Positions 25,706 to 34,910 of a DNA stretch of 64,000 nucleotides are shown piece after piece. This DNA is from Candidatus Gastranaerophilales bacterium (GTDB lineage: Bacteria; Cyanobacteriota; Vampirovibrionia; Gastranaerophilales; Gastranaerophilaceae). Numbering within the stretch: the first letter of the stretch is position 1; each line of letters begins with the position of its first letter. The translations under genes were made by a program, and so were the position numbers. The stretch spans positions 24,761 through 88,760 of the forward strand of contig CALUQY010000007.1 of the NCBI GenBank assembly GCA_944323035.1, given 5' to 3'. Under the pieces are notes generated by a model that had not been told where the DNA came from, ran no database searches, and saw only the letters and a list, made by a program, of their open reading frames with translations.

Positions 25706-26494
25706 TTATTTCCCTTCTCCATTAAGCAAAGCCAGAAATTCTTGTGAGAATTCATTATTTGCAATCTTTTGCTGAACAATTTTTACTACTACCTCCAGAT
25801 CTTTAGGGGTGTCTACTGATAAGCTGACAACATTTTCAGCTTCAGTCAGCATAAGCGGTTTATCATAATCCGTGAATCTTAAAGTTGCGATACCTTCAAT
25901 AAGCTCAAATTTTCCCGGCGGGTTCGCAGCATAGAAATCAAGCATTTTCTTGTTGTATCCTATAATACCGACATGCTTATAATAGTCAAAGTTGAGAGTT
26001 TTATACGGATATGGTATCGGAGTTCTTGAAGTGTACGTCATTTTCATATTTTCATCAAAAACAACCTTAATGTTGGATGAATCAATTACTTCAACAGGGT
26101 TGTGCATTTTTGTGATTATATTAGTTCCAAATTCTGTATCCTGTGGTACTGATTCCGGTATAACCATTGTTATTAACTCCGGATTAATCAGCGGTTCATC
26201 TCCGTTAATTTGAATATAGAAATCTGCCTTGATTTTTTCAGAAACTTCTTGCAGCCTGTTTGCGGCTTCGCGGTGAGTTGTTTTTGTCATAATGGACGGG
26301 ATATTATATTTATTGCAGACTTCAACGATTCGGTCATCATCTGTTGCGACATAGACTTCATCTATCTTTTTGGCGAGTTTTGTTTGTTGATAAGCCCACC
26401 AGACCATAGGTTTTCCGCATATATCGGCGAGAGCCTTTGCGGGAAATCTTGTTGAACCGTACCTAGATGCGACTATAGCTACTGTTTTCATCAT
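25706..26494 (-). CDS. CMP-sugar synthetase, KdsB-like cytidylyltransferase
   Basis: A 262-residue nucleotidyltransferase with AIVASRYGSTRFPAKALADI, GKPMVWWAYQQ, VYVATDDDRI and QINGDEPLI. These match CMP-Kdo synthetase, where they read IPARYGSTRLPGKAL and VNVQGDEP. AAGGAG precedes the ATG. The small differences (SRYGSTRFPAK, QINGDEP) suggest a specialised paralogue that activates a different ulosonic acid. It sits directly before the aldolase fusion and its start overlaps the polysialyltransferase-like gene by 32 bp. No Kdo-8-phosphate synthase lies nearby. Confidence 0.8.
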   Translation of the reverse strand: MMKTVAIVASRYGSTRFPAKALADICGKPMVWWAYQQTKLAKKIDEVYVATDDDRIVEVCNKYNIPSIMTKTTHREAANRLQEVSEKIKADFYIQINGDEPLINPELITMVIPESVPQDTEFGTNIITKMHNPVEVIDSSNIKVVFDENMKMTYTSRTPIPYPYKTLNFDYYKHVGIIGYNKKMLDFYAANPPGKFELIEGIATLRFTDYDKPLMLTEAENVVSLSVDTPKDLEVVVKIVQQKIANNEFSQEFLALLNGEGK

Positions 26495-28934
26495 TTATCT
26501 CCTTATAATTGAATTTATATTCTTTTGATAATGCAAAATTTTCTAACTCTTTATTCTGCGATAATAAAGGTTTTGAATTTATAAAATCCATACATTTTTT
26601 CAATAGAATTTGTTTTAGTTCTTCTTTTGAATATAGTTTTGGATTTACAGAAAATAATTCTTCAATAGGTGTTGTATATTCTTTGATTAATTTTTTAACT
26701 AGAAGGTCAAGCCACTTTTGTTCAAGAGGATTTTCCCAGTCTATAGGTAAATCAATGGAAAATCCCGCGACGTTTGAAATATACGGACTATGCAGTGACG
26801 CGGAAGAACCCATTGAAATGACAGCTACAATGTCTAATTTGTAACATTCTAATGGCAGTGTTGTGTTAAGGATTTTTATATTAGGATTGTTAATGTAATT
26901 CCTTGGGTCTCTCGGATGTGCTTTAAACAGAATAGTATAACCCATATTGGTTAATCTTTCTATTATGCTGTCCTGAAGCTTCATATAAGCATCTTTAGAA
27001 AGTCCTGTGACTTCCCACCAGGATCCGCAGAATACAATAGCTTTTTCATCTTTATATAAGTTTAGATTTACCGGAAATTTTTGAGCGCATTCCTGACAAA
27101 CATTATCGAAAATCTGTTTGTTTATCGGAACAATTTTGTTCATATTTTCTTTTGATAAACCGAAGAAGTCCAATTTATCCAGATAATTATGCATAATAAT
27201 TTTGTCAACTCTGTCATAATCAAGGTATGCCGAACGTGCCAGTTTACTTCCGCAGCCTTCATCAGTGATAATCCATTTCGCATTCGGGTATAGAGCATTA
27301 ACAGTATAAATAAATTGATATTGGTTTGAAAAGTAAACTTCATCAATTTTAGATAGTTTTTTTCTAATTATAAATTCACGTAAATCCGAACCCTTAGTAC
27401 AGATAGTATAAATATTTTTGAATGGATGAATTTTGGCAATCTCCTTGCAACAAGAGAAAAAGTTATTATTTGCTATATTTGAAAGTATGATTAATGTATC
27501 TTCACAATTTGGGTCTTTTAGCTGTTTTATAACTGTCAGATTATTTACAAGGGATAAGTTTCCTGTTGTCAAAAATAATCTTTGTTTTCTTTTAGAGCCT
27601 CTGCCGACAAGATATTTATTATTTTTTTTCGCGAATTTATTTGCTAATTGATTAATATCTATTGAATGTTTTATTTTAATACCAAGAATATTAATTATTT
27701 TGTATTTTTTGTTATTTTTGTACTCATTATATATTGAGAAAATTTTTCGTAATAATTTTTTCAGATATTCAGAGAACTTTTTTTGTTTGGAAACTTTTAT
27801 TTTTAGGTCCAGAATATTGAATACCTTACGGTTATTAATATTTTTAACTGATAAAAGTTTTTGATAATGAAGGGAAATTTTTAGTCCGAGAATAGATATT
27901 ATAATTTTAGGATTTTCGTATTTATAAATTTTTAAACCAAAATTTTTATTGCCTTTTACCAGCCAAGGAATATTTAGCTGTTCTATTCTGTAACATTCTT
28001 TATTACGTATGTTTTTGATTATTTCTCCCCAGTAATATTCTTCTGGCAGAGTATTTGATAACTGTGATAAGATAGTTAATGCGTCCTTTCGGTCAGCTGG
28101 GCTTAAATGTTGCATTGAGTATACAATATTGTTGAATAAACGGTAAAATATAATATCATTAAATAATTTATATTTATTTTGACTTGTATAAAATTTATGT
28201 GCTTCTATAATTAGTTGAGAATATGTTTGTAAAGCATTCAACGCATTATATTTTGAATCAAAAGTATTTGTTGCAGAATGTGAATGTAATACATAATTGT
28301 AAAAGCTCTTTTTAGTCGAATAAATATATTCTGTGTCGCTCAGATATTCCATTAAAAATAATAAATCTTCTCCTAATGTAGTATCAAAAAATCTCAGATT
28401 TAACTTTTGAATTTTTGAGGTGCGAAGTAGAAGTTTACATAGACTACCTGGCATTGAATTAATCATTTGGCGTGTTGGTGAACAAATGCCATCTATTTTA
28501 TTAGAAAAATACCATTTTAATGAATGGGTTTCTTTATTATTATAGTCACGCTCATTAATAATGTTGGTTGTAAAAGTAACCAGATCAACTTTAGGATTTT
28601 TTTCAAATAGGTTAACGGTATACTCATAGGTATTACTTTCAATCCAATCGTCAGGATCTACAAATGAAATATATTCTCCGGTTGCAATATCTAGTCCGCG
28701 GTTGCGGGCTGTACAAACACCTGAATTTTTCTGGTTGATGACAATTATTCGACTGTCTCTTTTCGCGTATGCTTCAAGTATTGCCAGTGAATTATCCGGA
28801 GAACCATCATTAATACATATAATTTCTAAATTTTTGTATGTTTGGTTTATTATGCTGTCTAAACATTTCCTCAAATATTGCTCAACGTTATATATTGGTA
28901 TAATTACTGATACTTTTGGTTGATTATTTGTCAT
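26463..28934 (-). CDS. GT2 glycosyltransferase fused to a polysialyltransferase-like domain
   Basis: An 823-residue protein. Residues 5-230 are a GT2 domain with VSVIIPIYNVEQYL, CINDGSPDNS, ARNRGLD and the metal site FVDPDDW. A middle section (about 330-460) carries three copies of a short motif, ISILGLKIS, FNILDLKIKV and INILGIKIKH. The C-terminal 370 residues resemble the GT52/polysialyltransferase fold with WIITDEGCGSK (D/E-E-G), FKAHPRDP (HP) and ISMGSSASLH (SS), the three catalytic signatures of that family. A CMP-sugar donor from the adjacent synthetase would fit. Assignment of the C-terminal domain is from motifs only. Confidence 0.75.
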   Translation of the reverse strand: MTNNQPKVSVIIPIYNVEQYLRKCLDSIINQTYKNLEIICINDGSPDNSLAILEAYAKRDSRIIVINQKNSGVCTARNRGLDIATGEYISFVDPDDWIESNTYEYTVNLFEKNPKVDLVTFTTNIINERDYNNKETHSLKWYFSNKIDGICSPTRQMINSMPGSLCKLLLRTSKIQKLNLRFFDTTLGEDLLFLMEYLSDTEYIYSTKKSFYNYVLHSHSATNTFDSKYNALNALQTYSQLIIEAHKFYTSQNKYKLFNDIIFYRLFNNIVYSMQHLSPADRKDALTILSQLSNTLPEEYYWGEIIKNIRNKECYRIEQLNIPWLVKGNKNFGLKIYKYENPKIIISILGLKISLHYQKLLSVKNINNRKVFNILDLKIKVSKQKKFSEYLKKLLRKIFSIYNEYKNNKKYKIINILGIKIKHSIDINQLANKFAKKNNKYLVGRGSKRKQRLFLTTGNLSLVNNLTVIKQLKDPNCEDTLIILSNIANNNFFSCCKEIAKIHPFKNIYTICTKGSDLREFIIRKKLSKIDEVYFSNQYQFIYTVNALYPNAKWIITDEGCGSKLARSAYLDYDRVDKIIMHNYLDKLDFFGLSKENMNKIVPINKQIFDNVCQECAQKFPVNLNLYKDEKAIVFCGSWWEVTGLSKDAYMKLQDSIIERLTNMGYTILFKAHPRDPRNYINNPNIKILNTTLPLECYKLDIVAVISMGSSASLHSPYISNVAGFSIDLPIDWENPLEQKWLDLLVKKLIKEYTTPIEELFSVNPKLYSKEELKQILLKKCMDFINSKPLLSQNKELENFALSKEYKFNYKEINDENSSYSRI

Positions 28935-28948
28935 TTTTTTACATCCTA

Positions 28949-29956
28949 CTATTTCAAAAAGTGTTTTGCCATTTTAATTTCTTCTCTCAAAGCTGCTTTT
29001 TTTTGCTTGTAATGTTCTTTTTTCTTTCCTGTACTAAGATTATATAGAAGTTTGCAGCGCCAGTATTGTAGAACATTTTTTTTATAATTTAAAACAGCTT
29101 TTATTTTCACAAGTTCGACATATTGGTTAGGGCTTATTGCTTTTGGCAGTAATAGTGTTTCATAAAAAGGGGTCAGACGGGCATAGTACCAAAAATATTC
29201 ACAATAACGGGAATTATATCCTTGCCATGGTTTTTCTTTATCAATATAGTGAAGTATTTTATGGTTTGCCAGCATTTGTCTTTTTTCATCTTCGTTTAAT
29301 CGTATAAACCCTGGTTCATATACACAGGTTGCTGCATTCCAACACCAATCAAGGAACATTACAGATTTTTTAAAAATAGCATTAAATAAATCTTGATCAG
29401 GAAATCTTAGTTTCATTTTTGGAATAAGCTCTGCTACTTTGTTCTCAAATCCTATTTCTCTCCATTTTGTAAGATTTGCATAGAACATTCCGGTATTAAA
29501 ATACGGTTCCGTTTCGTAATTTGGCTTTCCTTTATACCAGGCATCTTTTGCCGCTGCAATACAATAATCTTTCAAGTCGATATTCCAAAGCTCGGATAGA
29601 TCTCCGGTAACAATCATATCGCCTTCAAGGATTATTGCACGTTCTAATTGAGGAAACAGGGATGATATGATTAACTTTGAATAAACTATTTTTGAATCGA
29701 TATGTCTATTTATGCAAAATGGAAGTTCAAAGTTACTGTTACTGTCAATATATTTATATTCAACATCAAAGTCATAGTTTCTGGAAAGAAGTTCGTTCTT
29801 TCTTATAGTTTCGGGTTTAATGTCCTCTGTTATTATATGAAATGACAAACGGTAATTGTCATTTATATTTTCCAGAGCCGAAACCATGAGTGCTGAAACA
29901 TATGGTAAATATTTATCTGAACTTGGTATGATGATATCTATAATTTCTTTTTTCAT
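28949..29956 (-). CDS. GT8-family glycosyltransferase
   Basis: Start at 29956 (335 residues, MKKEIIDIIIPSSDKYLP), where the ATG shares its A with the preceding TAA and GGAGG lies upstream. GT8 enzymes add galactose or glucose to lipopolysaccharide. Visible motifs are SALENINDNYRLSFHIIT, the metal-binding region AIILEGDMIVTGDLSELW, FNTGMFYANLTKWRE, FPDQDLFNAIF and KILHYIDKEKPWQ. The usual DxD is written EGD here, so the first aspartate is replaced by glutamate. Confidence 0.85.
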   Translation of the reverse strand: MKKEIIDIIIPSSDKYLPYVSALMVSALENINDNYRLSFHIITEDIKPETIRKNELLSRNYDFDVEYKYIDSNSNFELPFCINRHIDSKIVYSKLIISSLFPQLERAIILEGDMIVTGDLSELWNIDLKDYCIAAAKDAWYKGKPNYETEPYFNTGMFYANLTKWREIGFENKVAELIPKMKLRFPDQDLFNAIFKKSVMFLDWCWNAATCVYEPGFIRLNEDEKRQMLANHKILHYIDKEKPWQGYNSRYCEYFWYYARLTPFYETLLLPKAISPNQYVELVKIKAVLNYKKNVLQYWRCKLLYNLSTGKKKEHYKQKKAALREEIKMAKHFLK

Positions 29957-31221
29957 TATTTTATTACCTCCATTCCATTTTTGAACGCCTGATGAGTCCA
30001 GAAATATTCCCATTTTCCGAAGCGTCCGATACTCTCTATTCCTATTTTGTTTAAATAATCCAATACTATCTGCCTATTTTTGTAAATATTTTTGTCGAAT
30101 ATAATATTTGCATATTTTTCAAACCGTATATCCTTAACTATAATTTCATTTTCTTTGAACAAGCCCATAGCTATGAGTTTTTCTATTGTTTTATTCAAAA
30201 CAACATCCGCCGCAGGAATTTCTGCGTTGTTAGAGAAAAATATTTCAGCCTGCAATGAACTACACCCTTCAGGCGCATTGTCAGGGGATTTAAGATTTGG
30301 TGAATAAACCCTTGCCGGTAAGATATCTTCATCATAGATGTAGAACCAGAGGTATTTTGCAACATCCGGACGATTAAATCCTAATGACACCATATAACCC
30401 GAGGTATGCATTAAATTTTCACCGGCTTCTTTTACTTCCTCCGGCATTCCGTCAATCATTTTTACGATTTCCGGCAGCGGGAGCGAAGATATTAACCTTG
30501 TGTATTGTGCGCTTGTTCCGTCTTTGAACGTTACTGTTTTTTCCTGTGGATTAATTTTTACTACTTCTTTGTTAAAACGTATATCCAGCCCTTCGCGGCA
30601 GTTGTTGAGAATTGAGCGAAAGCCGCCAATTTTTGGATATTTCATGATTTTCGCATAGTAAAAACATTCATCTTGTGTTTCAAATGCTCCTTGTAAAACT
30701 TGTTTTAAATCAGGGGTGTACATTCTATTTCCGACCCATTTTGTTTCAAGCTCTTTGGGTTCAACTCCCCAGTATTTGCGGGTGTATTTGAACGGAAAGT
30801 TTTCGGCAAAATAGTTACCGTATTGAATCCTTAGCCATTCCTCGTAGTCGCGGATTTCCTCAATCGGTTTTTCTGTTCTGTTTACAAAATCATAAATAAT
30901 GTCCGTTTTTTCTTCTGATGATAAGGGTGCAAGATTATTTTGAGCAGGGTGTCTAATCCAAATCCCTTTGTAATAATTTGACGGAAATGGAATATGTTCG
31001 AGCAGATCGCTAGAATTTTTAAAAATATTTGAAATGTATTCATCCTGAGCAAAGGTAAAATGGACGAATTTGTCGAACCGGAACCCCTCTATTGTGAAAT
31101 TTCCGCATAAGCCGCCCCAGTCGCTGTCTTTTTCGTAAATTACAGCGTGTCTGCCAGCTTTTTCAAGGTGATACCCCGCTGAAATCCCTGCTATGCCGCT
31201 TCCTAAAATTATCGTTCCCAT
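29956..31221 (-). CDS. FAD-dependent protoporphyrinogen-oxidase/UDP-galactopyranose-mutase-like flavoprotein
   Basis: A 421-residue flavoprotein. The dinucleotide-binding loop IILGSGIAGISAGYHLEKAG opens the protein, followed by YEKDSDWGGLCGNF. The central part contains FPFKYTRKYWGVEPKELETKWV, and RFGKWEYFWTHQAFKNG ends it. Proteins of this shape are common in O-antigen and capsule loci, annotated as amine oxidase or UGM-like. The true substrate is usually unknown. It overlaps the CDP-glucose dehydratase by 13 bp and the GT8 gene by 1 bp. Confidence 0.75.
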   Translation of the reverse strand: MGTIILGSGIAGISAGYHLEKAGRHAVIYEKDSDWGGLCGNFTIEGFRFDKFVHFTFAQDEYISNIFKNSSDLLEHIPFPSNYYKGIWIRHPAQNNLAPLSSEEKTDIIYDFVNRTEKPIEEIRDYEEWLRIQYGNYFAENFPFKYTRKYWGVEPKELETKWVGNRMYTPDLKQVLQGAFETQDECFYYAKIMKYPKIGGFRSILNNCREGLDIRFNKEVVKINPQEKTVTFKDGTSAQYTRLISSLPLPEIVKMIDGMPEEVKEAGENLMHTSGYMVSLGFNRPDVAKYLWFYIYDEDILPARVYSPNLKSPDNAPEGCSSLQAEIFFSNNAEIPAADVVLNKTIEKLIAMGLFKENEIIVKDIRFEKYANIIFDKNIYKNRQIVLDYLNKIGIESIGRFGKWEYFWTHQAFKNGMEVIK

Positions 31222-32303
31222 AGGTATCCTTTCTGAGTATGTGCTTGAATCTGTTTTTTGCAGTATTCAAACATGTCGTCTGAGTGCAGAGCTTCTTTGT
31301 ACCAGTCGACTGTAAATTCTATTGCTTCTTTGAGATTTAACATAGCTTTCCATTGAAGCATTCTATAGGCCTTGGTGACATCAAGGCTTAAGAGTGTGTT
31401 TTCGTGAACCATTTCCTGACCTGATACATCTACAACCTTACCTTTGCCGTAGTATTTAACCAGATATTCCACGACTTCCCAGACGGTTTTGTTGCACTCG
31501 ATTGGCGGCCCGAAGTTGAAACCTTCTGAATATTTAACAGGTTCTTCTATTAACTTTTGTCCGACTCTCAAATAGCCGCTCAATGGTTCTAAAACGTGTT
31601 CCCACGGACGCGTTGCCTTCGGTGAACGGATTTCAATATCTTTGCCTTCTTCAATAAATCTTATGCAATCAGGGATTAAACGGTTATCTGACCAGTCACC
31701 GCCGCCGATTACGTTTCCGGCACGGACTGACGCTACCGCCTTGCCGTGTTTTGCATAATCTTTCGGGTTGAAGTAAGAATTTCTGTATGACGAAATCATT
31801 AATTCCGCGCAGCCTTTTGAAGAAGAATACGGGTCGTAACCGCCCATTCTGTCAGTTTCTTTGTAACCCCAGATTTGTTCAACGTTTTCATAGCATTTGT
31901 CAGAAGTAATCATAACAACCGTTTTAATGCAGTCAAATTTTCTAACCGCTTCCATTATATTCAATGAACCCATAACGTTTGTTTCGTAGGTGTATTTAGG
32001 GTTAGCGTAAGCTGTTCTTACAAGCGCCTGTGCTGCGAGGTGGAAAATAATTTCCGGCTTATACTTTTCAATAGTTTCTTCTAACTTTTTGCTGTCGCGC
32101 ACATCGCCTTTAACATCTGCGAATAAATGTTTTTCAAGATGAGAGGCTTTGTAATTTCCGCGTTCACTGTACGGCTCAAGCGCGTAGCCGACAACTTTTG
32201 CACCAAGCATCGTAAGCCAGATAGAAAGCCAGCTTCCTTTAAATCCTGTATGACCTGTTACCAGAACGGTTTTTCCCGCATAAACATTATTAAAGTTTGA
32301 CAT
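31209..32303 (-). CDS. rfbG: CDP-glucose 4,6-dehydratase
   Basis: Start at 32303 (364 residues, MSNFNNVYAGKTVLVTG) with AAGGA upstream. This extended short-chain dehydrogenase converts CDP-glucose to CDP-4-keto-6-deoxyglucose. Visible are VLVTGHTGFKGSWL, the T/S-Y-K triad in TSDKCYENVEQIWGY and YDPYSSSKGCAE, and RAGNVIGGGDWS. The cytidylyltransferase that makes CDP-glucose is four genes upstream. RfbH, needed for 3,6-dideoxyhexoses, is absent from this window, so the keto sugar probably goes to one of the two reductase/epimerase genes next to it. Confidence 0.9.
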   Translation of the reverse strand: MSNFNNVYAGKTVLVTGHTGFKGSWLSIWLTMLGAKVVGYALEPYSERGNYKASHLEKHLFADVKGDVRDSKKLEETIEKYKPEIIFHLAAQALVRTAYANPKYTYETNVMGSLNIMEAVRKFDCIKTVVMITSDKCYENVEQIWGYKETDRMGGYDPYSSSKGCAELMISSYRNSYFNPKDYAKHGKAVASVRAGNVIGGGDWSDNRLIPDCIRFIEEGKDIEIRSPKATRPWEHVLEPLSGYLRVGQKLIEEPVKYSEGFNFGPPIECNKTVWEVVEYLVKYYGKGKVVDVSGQEMVHENTLLSLDVTKAYRMLQWKAMLNLKEAIEFTVDWYKEALHSDDMFEYCKKQIQAHTQKGYLWER

Positions 32304-33192
32304 AAGATTTTTCCTTTCCAAGAGTGATTACTTCTTTTAATGCTTGTTCAAGCGTATAGCGCGGCGTCCAGCCGATTTCATTGACAAGACGGGAGTTGTT
32401 CCCGACAACGAATTTATACTGATTGCTTGCCTGTTCGTTAAATACTACAAGATTTTCTTTGTCCATTAACCGTGCAATTGTCAGTACGTAATCTTTAATA
32501 CTTGTTGCCTTGCCGGTTGAAATGTTAAAAATCCCGTTTTTGTCACTATCCAAAATTTCAACAAAAGCATTTGCGACATCTTTTGAATAGATATAATCGC
32601 GGATGAGGCTTCCGCTGCGGATTTCGACTGTTTTGTCATTCAAAAGCGAACTCATAACATCACCCGTAAGCCGTCTTAAATCTTTTTCAAGTCCGAAGGC
32701 CGAGAAAATTCGTCCCCACGCAAAATCTATATTGTTATGTTCACAATATAGCTCTGCGATTTCCCGTAAATAATTTTTGCATTTGCCGTAAATATGCTGC
32801 GGGTTAAGCGGGCTGGTATATTCTTCCAACAATTCATTGCTTTCTGCGTATTCAACATAAGTGCCGGCAATCACAACCTTTTGTCCGCCGTATTCTTTAA
32901 ATGATTTTAGAAGTTCAATTGAAGCGGTGAGAAAATCAAAGTTCATATTGTCGTTAAACATTCCTGTTGTCTGCCACGCAAGATGTAATAAATGCGTTGG
33001 TTTTATATCCGCAATAAGCTCTTTCATCGCTGCATAATCAAATAAGTTTCCCCGAACCCAATTGATTTTTTCATCTTGCGCCGTGTCGCCTGTGGTAAGA
33101 GCGTAAACTTCATAGCCTTTATTCAGAAGCGGCAGCAGGGTTTCTTTTCCTATAAGCCCTCTGGCGCCTGTCACAAATACTTTTTTAGTCAT
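32290..33192 (-). CDS. NAD-dependent sugar epimerase/reductase
   Basis: Start at 33192 (300 residues, MTKKVFVTGARGLIGK) with AAGGAG upstream. An extended SDR with the GxxGxxG loop VFVTGARGLIGKET, the Tyr-Lys pair in HIYGKCKNYL and AWGRIFSAFG. It is about as similar in layout to the next gene as paralogues usually are. In this operon it probably reduces or epimerises CDP-4-keto-6-deoxyglucose. Which stereoisomer is made cannot be read from sequence. Confidence 0.8.
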   Translation of the reverse strand: MTKKVFVTGARGLIGKETLLPLLNKGYEVYALTTGDTAQDEKINWVRGNLFDYAAMKELIADIKPTHLLHLAWQTTGMFNDNMNFDFLTASIELLKSFKEYGGQKVVIAGTYVEYAESNELLEEYTSPLNPQHIYGKCKNYLREIAELYCEHNNIDFAWGRIFSAFGLEKDLRRLTGDVMSSLLNDKTVEIRSGSLIRDYIYSKDVANAFVEILDSDKNGIFNISTGKATSIKDYVLTIARLMDKENLVVFNEQASNQYKFVVGNNSRLVNEIGWTPRYTLEQALKEVITLGKEKSYVKL

Positions 33193-34093
33193 TAATATGC
33201 TCCTTCCACCATTCAACGCATTGTTTCAGCCCTTCATCAAGCGAAAATTCCGGTTTCCAGTTGAGTTCCTGTGAAAGTTTAGCCGGATCTCCGACAACAA
33301 GAGGATCTTCAAACCCGCATGGAATCGCGCCGTACAAAATATTTCCCTGAAAGTTGGTCAAATTTTTGATTTTTTCCACTATAGTTTTTAATCTTACAGG
33401 TTCGCCGGAGCAAATATTTACGGCACCTGAAATATTGCTTTCATAAAGTTTGATAATTGCAGCGGATACATCTTCCACATGCAAATAATCCTGAAATTTT
33501 TCACAGGTAGAAACTTTGACATCTTCACCTTTTATCATTGACGTGATTACATAAGGCATTAAACGCTGCGGACGTTCGTACTGACCGTAGAGATTAAAAA
33601 TTCTTGCCCATTTAAAATCAATATTATTTTGTTCACAGTAAGCTTTTGCCAGATTGTACAGTGCGGCTTTAGATTTGCCGTAGAGGGATTTGTTATCCAG
33701 CGGGGTTAAATCTTCTTTGAAATATCCGTATTCAAAGTCATATTCCGAAATACTGCCGGCTATTAGAACTTTTTTACCTCCGGTTTCGCAAAAATGTTTC
33801 AAAATATTTAAAGAGGCTGCGACCCATTCAATATTAATGTTATGAGAGTGACATTTTGCATCTCCGTACCAGGCAAGATGAATAAGATTGTCAAACCGGT
33901 TATTTGCAAAAAAATCATTGACAGCCTTATAATCGAGCAAATCCAGCGTTATAACCTGAAGATTTTTATGCGTTAAACCGATTTCGTGTTGGAAGTTAAT
34001 CCCAACGACTTCATAGTTTTTTGATATTAAATCTTTAACCAGTTGTTTCCCGATAAATCCGGAAGCGCCTGTAACAAGAACTTTTTTATTCAT
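33185..34093 (-). CDS. NAD-dependent sugar epimerase/reductase (paralogue)
   Basis: Start at 34093 (302 residues, MNKKVLVTGASGFIGKQ) with GGAAGG upstream; the longer open frame would run into rfbF. Rossmann loop VLVTGASGFIGKQ, catalytic SLYGKSKAALY and ARIFNLYGQYERPQR. It overlaps the paralogue downstream by 8 bp. Two adjacent SDRs of the same type suggest two consecutive steps, or two alternative products from the same keto sugar. Confidence 0.8.
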   Translation of the reverse strand: MNKKVLVTGASGFIGKQLVKDLISKNYEVVGINFQHEIGLTHKNLQVITLDLLDYKAVNDFFANNRFDNLIHLAWYGDAKCHSHNINIEWVAASLNILKHFCETGGKKVLIAGSISEYDFEYGYFKEDLTPLDNKSLYGKSKAALYNLAKAYCEQNNIDFKWARIFNLYGQYERPQRLMPYVITSMIKGEDVKVSTCEKFQDYLHVEDVSAAIIKLYESNISGAVNICSGEPVRLKTIVEKIKNLTNFQGNILYGAIPCGFEDPLVVGDPAKLSQELNWKPEFSLDEGLKQCVEWWKEHIND

Positions 34094-34094
34094 C

Positions 34095-34910
34095 TTAAAC
34101 CCTTCCTGCCAGAGAAACAAAAGCGTTTTGCGTATCCCAGACTTTCCACGGAGCGGTACCTGATGCCCACATTTCATCCAGTTCGATTTTATCTCTCAGA
34201 GTATCCATAGGCCGCCAGAAACCTTCGTGTTTATATGCAACAAGCTGACCTGCGTTTGCGATACTTTCAAGCGGTTTTCTCTCAAATATTTCATTTGGAT
34301 TATTCGGTTCAATAAAGTCAAAGACTTCCGGCTGGCAAACGAAGAAACCGCCGTTAATCCAGTTCCCGTCGCCTTTTGGTTTCTCTTTGAAAGAGGTAAT
34401 CATATTGTCAGGAGTTATATTTAATGCACCAAATCTTCCGGACGGCTGAACAGAGGTCATAGTCATAAATTTACCTGATTTTTTATGGAAATCAACCAGA
34501 TCTTTTATATTAACGTTAGCAACGCCGTCGCCGTAGGTGAGAAGGAAAGGTTCATCACCGACGTAATCCTGAGCTTTTTTGATACGTCCGCCGGTCATAG
34601 TGTCCTGTCCGGTGTAGAGCATCGTAACCCGCCACGGTTCTGTGCGCATTTTGTGAAGTTCAACGGAGTTTGTTCTCATATCGACTGTGATATCTGAGTA
34701 TCTTTGATAATAATGAACAAAGTAGTCTTTAATAATATGGGATTTGTAACCTGTTAAGATAACAAAATCATTAAACCCGTAGTGGGAATAGATTTTCATG
34801 ATGTGCCATAGAATCGGGTATCCGCCTATTTCTACCATAGGTTTCGGTTTCGTAACTGTTTCTTCGCCCAATCTCGTGCCTAAGCCGCCGGCTAATATTA
34901 AGACCTTCAT
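34095..34910 (-). CDS. rfbF: Glucose-1-phosphate cytidylyltransferase
   Basis: A 271-residue nucleotidyltransferase that makes CDP-glucose from CTP and glucose-1-phosphate, the entry to the CDP-6-deoxyhexose branch. It has VLILAGGLGTRLGEETVTKP at the N-terminus, YPILWHIMKIYSHYG, LTYGDGVANVNI and NGGFFVCQPEVFDFI, all characteristic of RfbF. The start overlaps the upstream GT2 gene by 4 bp. The pairing with rfbG supports the call. Confidence 0.92.
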   Translation of the reverse strand: MKVLILAGGLGTRLGEETVTKPKPMVEIGGYPILWHIMKIYSHYGFNDFVILTGYKSHIIKDYFVHYYQRYSDITVDMRTNSVELHKMRTEPWRVTMLYTGQDTMTGGRIKKAQDYVGDEPFLLTYGDGVANVNIKDLVDFHKKSGKFMTMTSVQPSGRFGALNITPDNMITSFKEKPKGDGNWINGGFFVCQPEVFDFIEPNNPNEIFERKPLESIANAGQLVAYKHEGFWRPMDTLRDKIELDEMWASGTAPWKVWDTQNAFVSLAGRV

